Assembly (NCBI RefSeq): GCF_023184515.1
Contig: NZ_JAAHBP010000005.1
Location: forward strand, 248,001-312,000
Direction of reading: 5' to 3'
Origin: Streptomyces sp. D2-8
Lineage (GTDB): Bacteria; Actinomycetota; Actinomycetes; Streptomycetales; Streptomycetaceae
Length of the DNA: 64,000 bases
Below, piece by piece: positions 52,992-61,572 of this stretch. Positions within the stretch are counted from its first letter, which is position 1; the number at the start of each line of letters is the position of its first letter. The translations under genes and the position numbers were made by a program. The notes beneath the pieces were generated by a model that saw only the letters and a program-made list of their open reading frames with translations, was not told the DNA's origin and ran no database searches.

Positions 52992-53321
52992 CTACGGCTG
53001 CTTGTCGCGGGCGGCTGAGGCCTGCCGGGTGTCCGCGCCGGAGCTGACGTGCCGCTGGGTCTCGTGCGGGCCGTGCCAGTCCAGGCACATCACCGTGGCG
53101 TCGTCCTCGAGCCGGCCGCCCGCCGCGTCCCGGACCGCGGACGTCAGCGTCAGCGCGGCCTCCCGCGGGTGCAGCCCCCGGGTGCGCTCCAGCAGGGCGG
53201 CCAGGTCGACCTTCCCCCCATGACGTTCGACCATGCCGTCGGTGAACATGAGCAGACGGTCGCCGGGGCGCAGATCGATGCAGACGGGCGAGGCCGCCAT
53301 CCACCCGACGCCGCGGCGGAC
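52992..53321 (-). pseudogene. 3' fragment of a SpoIIE phosphatase gene
   Basis: The last ~100 codons of a PP2C/SpoIIE protein remain: [56 protein letters not shown], plus a polar tail. The 5' part, including the metal-binding GDWFD motif, is missing. The break coincides with the left 62-bp repeat of the island, so the gene was cut by the rearrangement. Confidence 0.75.
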
Positions 53322-53383
53322 AACGTCGAAGGGCCCCACCGCAAGCGGTGGGGCCCTTCGACTTCGTGCCCGGTGAGGCACTG
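53322..53383. repeat. left 62-bp direct repeat of the tRNA-Ser(GGA) island
   Basis: Same as 61924-61985 except one position (T here, A there). It contains a long hairpin, CGAAGGGCCCCACCGC with its complement, which in the right copy is the terminator of tRNA-Ser(GGA). The left copy lacks the tRNA part itself. Confidence 0.9.
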
Positions 53384-53543
53384 ACCTGCGGTGGATCGGA
53401 TGGTTCGGTGACGTCCGGACGCTGCTGAACGTGGGTGAACGAGACCAGAACCGAGACCACGAGGTGACGGGTGGGTGGCTCACGTCGTTCGGTGGGTGCT
53501 GCACTCACGCCGGATTCCTACTTGTTTGATAATGTCGATCGCT

Positions 53544-53828
53544 ATGAGCGAGATTCCTTACAACGTCGGCGAGGGGCCAGCCACCAGGGTCAGCCTCTCC
53601 CTCCCCGAGGGGACGGCGGAGGCGATCCGCCGACGGGTCGGCAAGCGTGAGTTCTCCGCGTTCATCACCGAAGCGGTGGAGCGCGAGCTGCGAGGTCAGA
53701 TCCTGGATGAGTACCTGGCCGACTATGAACGCCGTCAGGGGCCGATCTCCGAGCACGAGCAGGAGCGGGCACGCCGGGTCTTCGACGAGGTGTTCGCCGA
53801 GGAGGGGCAGTGGCCCGCCGCAAGCTGA
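53544..53828 (+). CDS. antitoxin (VapB-like)
   Basis: 94 residues from ATG at 53544. N-terminal ribbon-helix-helix-like part (TRVSLSLPEGTAEAIRRRVGKREFSAFITEAVERELR) and an acidic tail (YERRQGPISEHEQERARRVFDEVFAEEG). No ribosome-binding site; GATAAT (53528-53533) lies 10 nt upstream, much as in the other VapBC-like module of this window. Overlaps the toxin start by 19 bp. Confidence 0.82.
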   Translation: MSEIPYNVGEGPATRVSLSLPEGTAEAIRRRVGKREFSAFITEAVERELRGQILDEYLADYERRQGPISEHEQERARRVFDEVFAEEGQWPAAS

Positions 53829-54226
53829 GTCACGAAGGCACCCTCGTTCTCGACTGCGAGGGCCTGTCGAGGTTCGTCAGTGATCACGAGCCCGTCGTCG
53901 CCCTCGTCGCCGAAGCCCGCAAGCGGGGCATGGAGGTGGTCATCAGCGCACTGACCATCATCGAAGCGGTGCATCGCCGGACCGACAAGGCGCGGCTCGC
54001 CTGGGTCCTGTCCGGCGTGCGGATCGTGCACATCGGCGACGAGGAGGCAAAGGCCGCCTCAGCCATGCTGATCAATGCTGGGCTTCATGGTCACAAATAC
54101 GCCATCGACGCCGCCGTGGCCGAGATGGCGCTGCGGCAGCGCCGCCCGGTGGTCATGCTCACCTCGGACATCGACGACATGACGAAGCTCTGCGGCGACC
54201 GAGTGCGCCTCGTTGCCGTGCAGTAG
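53810..54226 (+). CDS. PIN-domain toxin (VapC-like)
   Basis: 138 residues from GTG with GAGGAGGGG upstream inside the antitoxin gene. PIN residues Asp15 (LVLDCEGLS), Glu52 (TIIEAVHRR), Asp100 (AIDAAVAEMA) and Asp120 (TSDIDDM) are intact, so RNase activity is expected. Distantly similar to the toxin at 27110-27550 (both begin MARR and share the A-x-x-DA spacing). Confidence 0.83.
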   Translation: MARRKLSHEGTLVLDCEGLSRFVSDHEPVVALVAEARKRGMEVVISALTIIEAVHRRTDKARLAWVLSGVRIVHIGDEEAKAASAMLINAGLHGHKYAIDAAVAEMALRQRRPVVMLTSDIDDMTKLCGDRVRLVAVQ

Positions 54227-54354
54227 ATGCCCAAGACCCGAACGCCGGGGACGGAAGGTCGGCCGTACGTTCTTGTCCGGGCGCGGTGGGGCCGGTGGAC
54301 CAGTCGGTAGCACCCAGGGCCGTGAACGGCTGCGTGGCCGGGACGCCTCGTCTT

Positions 54355-54495
54355 TCATGGTGCCGTGAGGTGCAGCAGCCGCGTGTTGGCTGCGTCCGGC
54401 GTGAAACGGTCAGGGGCGAATTCCGCGGCGGACCGAAGTCCGAGCCACTCCAGCATGGCGTGGTGTTCCCCATGCGCCGGACGGCATTTGGGCCA
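54355..54495 (-). pseudogene. C-terminal remnant of a pRiA4b ORF-3-like plasmid protein
   Basis: Minus-strand frame ending with TGA at 54355: HGEHHAMLEWLGLRSAAEFAPDRFTPDAANTRLLHL. The pattern H-x-x-M-L-E-W-L-G ... F-x-P-x-x-F-x-x-D-x-x-N resembles the end of the plasmid pRiA4b ORF-3 family. No start or upstream domain remains. Confidence 0.45.
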
Positions 54496-54608
54496 TGGCG
54501 CTGAGGTTCTACGGCCGCATCGCTGAGGAGCTGTACAAGGCCCGCCGAGAAGGCAGCATCCCGCTCACCATCGTCTTCGACGACGGCATCACCGAGATCG
54601 GCACCGCT

Positions 54609-54678
54609 CCACAGGATGGCGAGGACACCCCCCAGCACTCCACAGGATGGCGAGGACACCCCCCAGCACTCCACAGGA
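54609..54678. repeat. 31-bp tandem repeat (2.3 copies)
   Basis: CCACAGGATGGCGAGGACAC plus CCCCCAGCACT occurs at 54609 and 54640, with CCACAGGA again at 54671. Confidence 0.9.
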
Positions 54679-54858
54679 GCAGCCGCAGGATCGGCAGAGA
54701 CGGCCACAGCACCAGGGCGCCACGCCATGGGGGAGTGCGGACTCTGATGTCATTCCCCGGAAGTTGGTTCCATCTCCACGACATGGTGAACGGCACTCTT
54801 GTCGATGGCCTGACAGGTTGCTTTGCAAGATCGATGTCAGGTGCGAATAAGGAACACA

Positions 54859-54888
54859 CGCCGCGCCTGGGGATCTAAAGGCGCGGCG
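54859..54888 (+). terminator. hairpin upstream of the secreted-protein gene
   Basis: CGCCGCGCC and GGCGCGGCG with a 12-nt loop, followed by CGTTTCC. It would shield the downstream cluster from upstream transcription. Confidence 0.6.
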
Positions 54889-54947
54889 CGTTTCCGGTTT
54901 CCTGTGACCTGGAAACCGTTCTCGGTATCTCACGGGGAGACAATCGA

Positions 54948-55445
54948 ATGAACAAGGGCATACGAATGCGCCTGATGTCCGGGGCTGCCGCCGCTTTCGC
55001 GGCCGGGGCCCTCGTGCTGACGGCGTCGCCGGCTCACGCCACCTCGGCCTCCACTTCTGTAGGCATCCCGGGCGGCAACAAGATCTCGATCAACGCCTGG
55101 CACTGTGGCTTCTACGTGACCGCCTGTGACTGGAAGGCGTCCACGAAGATGTCGGGCACGAACCCGCGCAAGGCCAAGTGGATCCAGAACCGCGCGGAAC
55201 TGGCGGCCCACGGCGTGAGCGTCTCCATCACGATTTCCAAGAACCCCGAGGCCACGCTCACGATGAAGAGCCGGTCCCTGGGGGAGGTGCGCTGGAAGAA
55301 CACCAATGCCAACATCTCCGACACCTACGGCCAGATGCGCCCGGGCGGTGCCACCACCTACGTGTCGACCAAGAGCTGTGGCTCGGCCAAGGTGACCAAC
55401 TCGATCAACGTCAGCGAGAAGTGCGCCTACGCGGGCGCCGCCTGA
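54948..55445 (+). CDS. secreted four-cysteine protein of unknown function
   Basis: 165 residues; GGGGAGA before ATG. Signal peptide with cleavage at AHA-T (31). The mature protein of about 134 residues has four cysteines (53, 60, 144, 159) that could form two disulfides, Trp residues next to Cys/Lys pairs (AWHCGF, CDWKAS, KWIQN, RWKNTN) and a central beta-rich part (SVSITISKNPEATLTMKSRS). Codon use is slightly less GC-rich than the surrounding core genes. It is first in a cluster with lipoproteins and a MacB-like ABC transporter. A bacteriocin-like or surface-active role is possible but not shown by any motif I know. Confidence 0.8.
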   Translation: MNKGIRMRLMSGAAAAFAAGALVLTASPAHATSASTSVGIPGGNKISINAWHCGFYVTACDWKASTKMSGTNPRKAKWIQNRAELAAHGVSVSITISKNPEATLTMKSRSLGEVRWKNTNANISDTYGQMRPGGATTYVSTKSCGSAKVTNSINVSEKCAYAGAA

Positions 55446-55489
55446 TGTGCATTCGCCCAGGCGGATGCAGCGCGTGAACTGAGTAAAGG

Positions 55490-55524
55490 TGTCACACCGT
55501 CAGGGCCCGGCGGTGTGACACTTT
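55490..55524 (+). terminator. intrinsic terminator or attenuator inside the cluster
   Basis: TGTCACACCG and CGGTGTGACA arms (10 bp), 11-nt loop, followed by CTTTT. It lies between the secreted protein and the first lipoprotein, so partial readthrough would give much more of the first product. Confidence 0.75.
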
Positions 55525-55558
55525 TCGTGAGCTGAAGAACAACGCACGGGGGCGTTCG

Positions 55559-57253
55559 GTGAAATTCGGTGCGGCGACGCGCGGCAGAAAGCTGGCGTCC
55601 CAGTTCGTCTGGGCAGCCATGTGTGCTGCCCTCTTGACGTCGTGCATATCCACGTCCGAAGAGTCCGGGGGGCGTGACTCCGCCGCTGCTCGGCAATTCG
55701 ACCTTCTGGTCAGTAATCAGAACGGCTACTATTACCACCCCTTTCTGCGGCAGCAGCCAGCAGGTCCCCAGGCGCATTCCTTCGCGTTGCGGACGCTTTA
55801 CGAATTGGGCCGGGCCCCGAAGACCAGTATGGCCTCGGCCCAGGTCAGGTCGTTTCGCAGGGGAGCGCTGGAGACCTCCTCGCTCTGGGGCCGTAACTGG
55901 CTGATCCCGCTGTGGCGGGCCGGTGCCGACGAAGCGCTGGGCACCGGCGACGCGGCGGACGTGAGCAAGGCCCGGAACAAAGGCGGCTGGTACGTCGACT
56001 CCGCCCTCGGCGACGACGGTGACGCGGCGCGCCTCGGCGCCACCTGGGCCGCCGTCGAAGTACTCGACGCACTCGGACGCCTGGACGACCTCCCGGCGGC
56101 TGACCGAGCCGCCACCGTGGCCTGGCTGCGATCGCTGGCCGACAAGCCCCGCGCGCTCGATCAGAGCAGCGCCCTGGCCCGCTCGCTCCAGATGCTGAAG
56201 GAGCCCGTTCCCGCCACCCTCACCCGGATCGCGGCACCGCGCACGGACGATTTCGCGGACCTCACGCCCGACGACAGGGCGACCTGGCTCGCCGACACCT
56301 ACAGTTATGTGCTGATCCAGGAGGCGGCGGGGAAGCAGCCTGCCGTCAACCGCGAGGTTTGGGAACCGGTACTCCGGGACGGCGCGGCGACGCTCCCCTA
56401 TGAGCAGCTCTACGAGCTGGTCCACGTGCTGAAGGCGGCCGGTTCGCCGAAGTCCGTGTTCGCGCCGGTGCTGAAGCGACTGGATGGCGAACGGCTCGAT
56501 GACGGGACGGTCCGCGACCCCGACGCCTACATCGGCAACCCGGACGCCTCCCTCTTCGTGCAACGGCTGCGGACGCTGGCGGGCTGGTCACGCAAGGACC
56601 CCGGGCTGCTGGCGGCCCTGGGGCGCGAGGAGAAGTCCGGCGACGTCAGCCAGGAGGGCGCCGAGCGGCTGAACCGAGCCGCCCTCCGCAAGGTCACTGC
56701 AGGGGGCGACACGAGCGAACAGGCGAAGCAGCTGTGCGCCAACCCGCAGGTGCTGCCCACCACCGTGACCGAGCACAACGCCACCCAGTGGCAACGCACC
56801 ACCCTCAACTGCGCCGACGCCGACGTCCCGACCAGCACCCCGACCATCGATACCTGGACCCTGGACACCCCGGACCGGGTGGTCGCGGCAGCCACGGTCA
56901 CCGTGGGGCTCGCCGACAGTGGCCACCCCGACCGCGTCCCGTCCTGGATTACCGCTGACGCCCTGAGGCCGTGGGCCCGGAACCCGGACCGGTTCACCTC
57001 CGTCTACGACTACACGCTGGTCGTACGGGCCTATGCGCTGCTCGATGGCGCACTGGACGCGGCGCTGCGAGAAGCCCTCGGGCGCGGCGTCACGCCGTAC
57101 AAGGGGTGCCCCAGGCTGCCCGACCTGTACCAGGTCGGCGGCGGCGAAGACGCCTGCGACCTGAAGACCACCTGGGGCGTGTGGACGCTGGATCGGCAAC
57201 TGCACGGCGCCATGGGATGGTTGCCCCCCGGGACCCCGAAAGACAGAAAGTGA
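55559..57253 (+). CDS. lipoprotein of unknown function
   Basis: 564 residues from GTG. Lipobox LLTSC with Cys29. The body is largely helical with repeated pairs of helices (e.g. SFALRTLYELGRAP, VEVLDALGRLDDLPAADRAATVAWLRSLAD, VQRLRTLAGWSRKDPGLLAAL). This resembles alpha/alpha-toroid proteins such as the prenyltransferase/terpene-cyclase-like group, but no catalytic motif is seen. It overlaps the ABC ATPase start (GTGA), so it is co-translated with the transporter. It may bind the secreted protein or protect the producer. Confidence 0.75.
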   Translation: MKFGAATRGRKLASQFVWAAMCAALLTSCISTSEESGGRDSAAARQFDLLVSNQNGYYYHPFLRQQPAGPQAHSFALRTLYELGRAPKTSMASAQVRSFRRGALETSSLWGRNWLIPLWRAGADEALGTGDAADVSKARNKGGWYVDSALGDDGDAARLGATWAAVEVLDALGRLDDLPAADRAATVAWLRSLADKPRALDQSSALARSLQMLKEPVPATLTRIAAPRTDDFADLTPDDRATWLADTYSYVLIQEAAGKQPAVNREVWEPVLRDGAATLPYEQLYELVHVLKAAGSPKSVFAPVLKRLDGERLDDGTVRDPDAYIGNPDASLFVQRLRTLAGWSRKDPGLLAALGREEKSGDVSQEGAERLNRAALRKVTAGGDTSEQAKQLCANPQVLPTTVTEHNATQWQRTTLNCADADVPTSTPTIDTWTLDTPDRVVAAATVTVGLADSGHPDRVPSWITADALRPWARNPDRFTSVYDYTLVVRAYALLDGALDAALREALGRGVTPYKGCPRLPDLYQVGGGEDACDLKTTWGVWTLDRQLHGAMGWLPPGTPKDRK

Positions 57254-58005
57254 GCGAGAGTTCGGTGAGCGCATTGCTGCGCGCCGAGGGTGTGGGCAAG
57301 TCCTACACCCTGCGGGGAAGGAGAGTCGACGTCCTTCGCGGCGTCGACCTCGCCGTGAGAGGAGGCGAGGTCACCGCGCTGGTCGGCCACTCGGGCTCCG
57401 GGAAGACCACGCTCCTGCACATCCTCGGGCTGCTGACCCCACCGGACAGCGGCCGGGTGTTCGTCGAGGGCACTGGCAGCACGGGGCCCGTCGACACGTC
57501 GGAACTGTCGGACGGGGCGCTGGCGGATCTGCGCCGCAGCAGCCTCGGGTTCGTGTTCCAGTCGTACAACCTCCTGCCACAGCACTCGGCGCTGCGCAAC
57601 GTCGTCCTGCCGTTCCTCGGCCGCCGTGGAGAGGGCGAGGCACGCGCCCGCGCGCTGCTGGGACGGGTCGGTCTCGCGGAGCGCGCCGACCATCTGCCCA
57701 GTGAACTGTCGGGCGGCGAGCAGCAGCGGGTGGCACTGGCGCGAGCGTTGGTCAACGACCCTCCCGTGGTGCTGGCCGACGAGCCGACCGGGAACCTCGA
57801 CACGGAGAGCGAGGAAGTACTTCTCGGACTCTTCCGGGAGCTGGCGGACGAGGGCCGAGCGGTGCTCCTCGTGACGCACAACCCGGCGGTGTCGGATGCG
57901 GCGGACGTGGTGCACCGCCTGGACAAGGGCGCGTTCACGTCCCCGGCCGAGGGTGTGCCGGCGGAGAACGCAGCCGAGCGGGTGGAGACGGAGAGCGCGG
58001 AATGA
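57250..58005 (+). CDS. MacB-type ABC transporter ATP-binding protein
   Basis: 251 residues from GTG. Walker A GHSGSGKTT (46-54), Q-loop VFQSYNLLP, signature LSGGEQQR, Walker B VVLADEPTGNLD, H-loop VTHNP. The order of motifs and LLPQHSALRNVVLP are typical of LolD/MacB ATPases. Partner of the permease that starts inside its stop codon (ATGA). Confidence 0.93.
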   Translation: MSESSVSALLRAEGVGKSYTLRGRRVDVLRGVDLAVRGGEVTALVGHSGSGKTTLLHILGLLTPPDSGRVFVEGTGSTGPVDTSELSDGALADLRRSSLGFVFQSYNLLPQHSALRNVVLPFLGRRGEGEARARALLGRVGLAERADHLPSELSGGEQQRVALARALVNDPPVVLADEPTGNLDTESEEVLLGLFRELADEGRAVLLVTHNPAVSDAADVVHRLDKGAFTSPAEGVPAENAAERVETESAE

Positions 58006-59219
58006 ACATCTTCAGTCTGGCGCTGGCCAACGTCCGCACCCTGCGCCGTCGGTTGTTCGGCCTGGTGGCGCTGGTCTCGGTCGCCGCCGCGGTCTGTCTC
58101 GGCGCGCTGGGCATCGCCGACCGGGCGCAGGGCGCCACCGACGCGGATGTCAAGGAGAGCAGCGCCAACCGCAGCGTCACCGTCGACAAGCCCGACGGTC
58201 GCCCCGACACCCCGCAGCTGACGGACCGTACCGCCGCCCGGCTCGCGAAACTGCCGCACGTCGAGTCGGTGCAGCACCGGGCGCAGGTCTCGTTCGGCGT
58301 GCTGACCAAGGCGGGCGACACTGTCCTGCTGTACGCGACGGCCCACCGGCCGGCGCTGACCCCGCCGGTCACCAAATCGGTGCGGAAGGACCTCTTCCCA
58401 CTGCGCCCCGGCGAGATCGTGGCCCCGGCCGCCTCTCAGGGTGTGGACCTGAGCAAGCTGGTGGGCCAGGAGATCGACATTGAGACCACCCGCTACGTAC
58501 GGCAGGGCGAGGGCACCGGAGTCAGCAGCCACGCTCGCCTCGTCGGCGTGTACGACCCGACCTGGCAGCTGGACAACCCGGACGCCGCGTACGCCGCCGA
58601 CGCCACCGTGATCAAGTGGGCGGCGCAGCGGTCCGGGGAACCGGAGGACAGCTACCTCTCCACCATCGGCTACGACCAGCTGACCGTGGTCGCGAAGACG
58701 GCCGCGGACGTGCCAGACGTGACGAAGTCGGTGCAGCAGCTGGGCTATCCGGCGGTCACCCTCCAGCAGCAGCTCAACGCGCTGCCCGCCGTGCTGGAGA
58801 TGATCAAGGTGGTCGGCCAGGTGCTGCTCGGGGTACTCGGCGTGCTCGCGTTCGTCGGCGCGGTCACCGTGACCGGCGCGCTGTCGAGGCAACGTGCCCA
58901 GGAGATCGGCATCCTCAAGGCGGTCGGTTTCCGCACCAGGTCGGTTCTGACGATGCTGGTCACGGAGATGGCGCTGGTCGGTGCCGTGGCCGCGTTGATC
59001 GGCACCGTGCTCGGCGCGGTACTCGGCAGCGGTGCTGCCGCCCTGCTGCGGGGCAGCGCGGACCTGGCGCCGTATGTCAAGGGCTGGGTGCTGCTGCCGC
59101 CGGCGGGCACCCTGCTTCTGCTTCTCGGCCTGACGGTGCTGGTGGTGGCGATGGGTTCGCTGGTCCCGGCGCGCAGAGCGGCGAGGATGTCCCCCACAGA
59201 TGCGATGAAGGACTGGTAA
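58002..59219 (+). CDS. MacB/FtsX-type ABC permease
   Basis: 405 residues. Topology TM - large extracellular domain (about 40-265) - three TM helices, as in MacB. The conserved membrane block is VTGALSRQRAQEIGILKAVGFRTRSVL, and the C-terminus ends in PARRAARMSPTDAMK, the FtsX/MacB tail. Such four-TM permeases do not pump across the bilayer in the usual way but act mechanically on periplasmic or surface substrates. Confidence 0.92.
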   Translation: MNIFSLALANVRTLRRRLFGLVALVSVAAAVCLGALGIADRAQGATDADVKESSANRSVTVDKPDGRPDTPQLTDRTAARLAKLPHVESVQHRAQVSFGVLTKAGDTVLLYATAHRPALTPPVTKSVRKDLFPLRPGEIVAPAASQGVDLSKLVGQEIDIETTRYVRQGEGTGVSSHARLVGVYDPTWQLDNPDAAYAADATVIKWAAQRSGEPEDSYLSTIGYDQLTVVAKTAADVPDVTKSVQQLGYPAVTLQQQLNALPAVLEMIKVVGQVLLGVLGVLAFVGAVTVTGALSRQRAQEIGILKAVGFRTRSVLTMLVTEMALVGAVAALIGTVLGAVLGSGAAALLRGSADLAPYVKGWVLLPPAGTLLLLLGLTVLVVAMGSLVPARRAARMSPTDAMKDW

Positions 59220-59224
59220 CCCCC

Positions 59225-60325
59225 ATGCCATACCCCAAGACGAGCAAGCACTTCGAGCACCGCACATGGCTGGCCAGTCCGGCACGCACCACCCTCCTCC
59301 TGACGGCGATCAGCTCTGCCTTCGCGCTGATGACAGCCTGTTCCGGTCCGGGCGGAGTGGATCTGGGCAACGACTGGAAGGGCTCCAGCACCTTCGCGCT
59401 CGCCAAGGTCAACGGCTTGGTGACGGTCGTCGGGATCAACCCGGACAAGAGTCGGGCGGAAAGCCTGGCTGTCGTGCCCCAGCAGGCTGACGACGATGAT
59501 GCGATAAGCCCGCACATCGTCGAACTCGCCGACGGACGATGGCTGTTGAGCGTCCCCCGCACGGGTGGCAAGCCGGACCGGCGGTACGAGATCAACCGCA
59601 AGGACCACACCCTGGACGGCATGACGGGCGACGAGCGGCTCCGCCGGATCCTGCCCGGGAAGACCCTGGTCGCCGAGGTGGCCGGGCTGACCGACACCAA
59701 GTCGGCGAGCGGGACCGCCGCGTCCAGCGTGCTGGTGAAGGACCCGGCCCAGTGGACCACCAAGCGCGAACTGAAGGTCCCCGGCACCATCGACTTCGCA
59801 GCCTCCGACCCGACCTCGGACACCGTCTGCCTGGGCAGCTCGGAGGATGGAGGCTCCGGCGACGGCACCAGCATCTCTGTTGCAAACCTGACCGACGGCA
59901 AGGTCACGCCCGTAGCAGTGCCGAGTGACCTGGATGTCAAGGACCTCGCGTGCCCCTCCGGTCACCCGATCATCGTCGGCTCCCCGGCCTCGGTGAAGTC
60001 CGGCGACCTCAAGGTCTCCCTCAAGCGCACCGCCGCCGAGACGGTGGTCATGGTGGACGGCGGCCGGGTCGATGCCGTGGCGGCGACGGACTCCTCCATC
60101 GTGGTCGCGGCGGCCACGGGCAACGACACCGAACTGGTCGAGGTCGATGCCACCAACGGCAAGGAACTGCATCGCGCCCGAGTCAAAGATCTCGCTGCAT
60201 CCCTGAACATCACCCCTACCTCGACCGACTGGCTCGTCTACGCCGAGAACACAGTGACCCGGGTAAACCTCACCACCGGCGAGACCAAGCAGTTCGACCT
60301 GCCGGGAACCCTGCTGGACTCCTGA
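59225..60325 (+). CDS. second lipoprotein of the ABC cluster, beta-propeller-like
   Basis: 366 residues, ATG 5 bp after the permease stop. Lipobox LMTAC with Cys39. The rest has repeating beta-strand units (STFALAKVNGLVTVVGINPDKSRAESLAVV, HIVELADGRWLLSVPRTG, VVVAAATGNDTELVEVDATNGKELHRARV, WLVYAENTVTRVNLTTGETKQFDL), consistent with a WD40/PQQ-like propeller. Last gene of the cluster. Function unknown. Confidence 0.78.
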   Translation: MPYPKTSKHFEHRTWLASPARTTLLLTAISSAFALMTACSGPGGVDLGNDWKGSSTFALAKVNGLVTVVGINPDKSRAESLAVVPQQADDDDAISPHIVELADGRWLLSVPRTGGKPDRRYEINRKDHTLDGMTGDERLRRILPGKTLVAEVAGLTDTKSASGTAASSVLVKDPAQWTTKRELKVPGTIDFAASDPTSDTVCLGSSEDGGSGDGTSISVANLTDGKVTPVAVPSDLDVKDLACPSGHPIIVGSPASVKSGDLKVSLKRTAAETVVMVDGGRVDAVAATDSSIVVAAATGNDTELVEVDATNGKELHRARVKDLAASLNITPTSTDWLVYAENTVTRVNLTTGETKQFDLPGTLLDS

Positions 60326-60348
60326 CGCCGGTCGTGATCACGGACTGA

Positions 60349-60543
60349 TCACTCACGCTGAAGGTGTGCCCCAGCGGGCACACCCAGGGCACAGCACAAC
60401 GGAAAACACGAGCCTTTGTAGCCATGCTCGGCGGCAGCCTCTTGGAGACCTGCGTGCTCGTCACCGGTGAAGCGCAGCGGGCCGACGCGGACGGTGCGCT
60501 TGCTGCCGGTGAAGCGGCGGATCGTGGGCTGTGTGCTCTTCAC
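60349..60543 (-). pseudogene. fragment resembling a plasmid mobilisation (relaxosome) protein
   Basis: Minus-strand frame from GTG at 60543: TIRRFTGSKRTVRVGPLRFTGDEHAGLQEAAAEHGYKG. This looks like the start of a MobC-type ribbon-helix-helix protein (RVGPxRFTxDExxxLxxAAxxxGYK). After GYKG the sequence turns into unrelated residues, so it is truncated or frameshifted. It overlaps the terminator of the plus-strand cluster. Confidence 0.45.
60363..60384 (+). terminator. terminator of the ABC/lipoprotein cluster
   Basis: GGTGTGCCC and GGGCACACC with a 4-nt loop, 38 bp after the last stop; a smaller GTGATCA/TGATCAC hairpin precedes it. Confidence 0.65.
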
Positions 60544-60987
60544 GGCGGGCTCGCCGACGGCAGTCTCGGCGGCACGATCAGGGCGCAGGGTCTCGCGCTG
60601 GACGGTGTGGAGCGTGTCCGGGGCGGTACGCCCCCGCCTCCGGCCTCCCGGTCCGGCGCCCCCTGGCGCTGGGCCGTCTCCGCCACCCCTGGGGCGGAGA
60701 CCCCCCGAATCCGGCCTTGAGTCGGGCTCGGGGTACTACTGGCTCGGCCAGGAGCCCCTTTACCAAATGCCCGGCGCCAAAGGGCCTTCAGGTCAACGGA
60801 CTTCGATGGCTGATCCGGACCTTCGGTTTTGTTGTCGTCGAGGTGCGACCTCTTCCTCACTGCGTTGTCTCCTGTCGGGGCGCGCGGGGCTGTGGGCACC
60901 CCTGCGCTGTCCGGGGCGTACGGGTGGGATGGTCCGGGCGCCCAGCGGTTTGGCGGTGCTGCGGTTCTTGGATAGGGGGCTGCTGGT
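60385..60987. other. right-hand gene-poor zone of the island
   Basis: Besides the mobilisation-like fragment I see no supported gene. Long frames on the plus strand here are Arg/Gly/Pro-rich and lack coding bias. Confidence 0.5.
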
Positions 60988-61019
60988 GGCGCGGCTGCCG
61001 GGGTGTCGGCAGCCGCGCC
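60988..61019 (-). terminator. terminator of the DUF2637-tail-like gene
   Basis: Perfect 12-bp stem (GGCGCGGCTGCC with its complement), 8-nt loop, 41 bp past the leftward stop. Confidence 0.8.
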
Positions 61020-61059
61020 GGCCTACCGGATCGGGTGGGCTATGGGTGTCCGGATGGGT

Positions 61060-61572
61060 TCAGGTTCGGTCGGCGAGGGGGCGCTGGTCGGGGTGCTCGC
61101 GGGCCTGGGCGGCGCGGCGGACCAGGGTGATGGCCTCGGTCAGGCGGATCGTTCCGGCGCCGAGCCCGGATTCGGCCAGGGCCTTGCGGGCGCTGTCGCG
61201 AGTGATTGCGTCCGGGTCAGGGTGGGCTGCGGCGACCATCTCGGCCAACCGCTCCAGGGACGCCATGGGTGGGCGTCCGCCCTGGCTCTGGGTGCGTGGT
61301 CCGGAACTCTCGTCCTGCCCCTGGCCTGCACCGTCGGGCTCGTCCTCGGACTTGCTGTGCGGGGAGCCGGTCGGCGTCACGGTTCCCGTGCCGCTGTCCG
61401 GATCGACGCTTCCGGACTCCAGGGCGCCCGGAGCGGTTGCTTCGCCGGGCTGCGGGACCCCGGCCTGCTGGGGCTGAGGCAGGTCGTGCCGCTCAAGCCG
61501 CTTCCGCTGCTGGTACGGATCCGTTGGCAGGGTTCCGTCGGTCTGCTGCTGCCGGGCCGTCGCGGACGGCAT
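61060..61572 (-). CDS. plasmid-type protein resembling the C-terminal half of DUF2637 proteins
   Basis: 170 residues from ATG at 61572. First 100 residues are Gln/Pro/Gly/Ser-rich and disordered; the end ITRDSARKALAESGLGAGTIRLTEAITLVRRAAQ looks like the small helical C-terminal domain of DUF2637 proteins carried by actinomycete integrative elements. The N-terminal membrane helices of that family are missing, so this is probably a truncated copy. Its ATG and that of the divergent amphi-Trp gene share the same CATG. Confidence 0.45.
   Translation of the reverse strand: MPSATARQQQTDGTLPTDPYQQRKRLERHDLPQPQQAGVPQPGEATAPGALESGSVDPDSGTGTVTPTGSPHSKSEDEPDGAGQGQDESSGPRTQSQGGRPPMASLERLAEMVAAAHPDPDAITRDSARKALAESGLGAGTIRLTEAITLVRRAAQAREHPDQRPLADRT

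Larger units (their letters stand above)
54227..54947. other. gene-poor remnant zone of the island
   Basis: Apart from the remnant, repeat and hairpin listed separately, one plus-strand frame (ATG 54495) shows coding-like sequence for about 35 codons (RFYGRIAEELYKARREGSIPLTIVFDDG) before running into the 31-bp repeat. It looks like a gene fragment of unknown family. Confidence 0.4.

Noticed and set aside
60467..61477. 336-codon plus-strand frame over the right side of the second island
   Set aside because: Composition is low-complexity Arg/Ser/Pro/Gly, no ribosome-binding site, and it covers a terminator and the better-supported minus-strand gene at 61060-61572.
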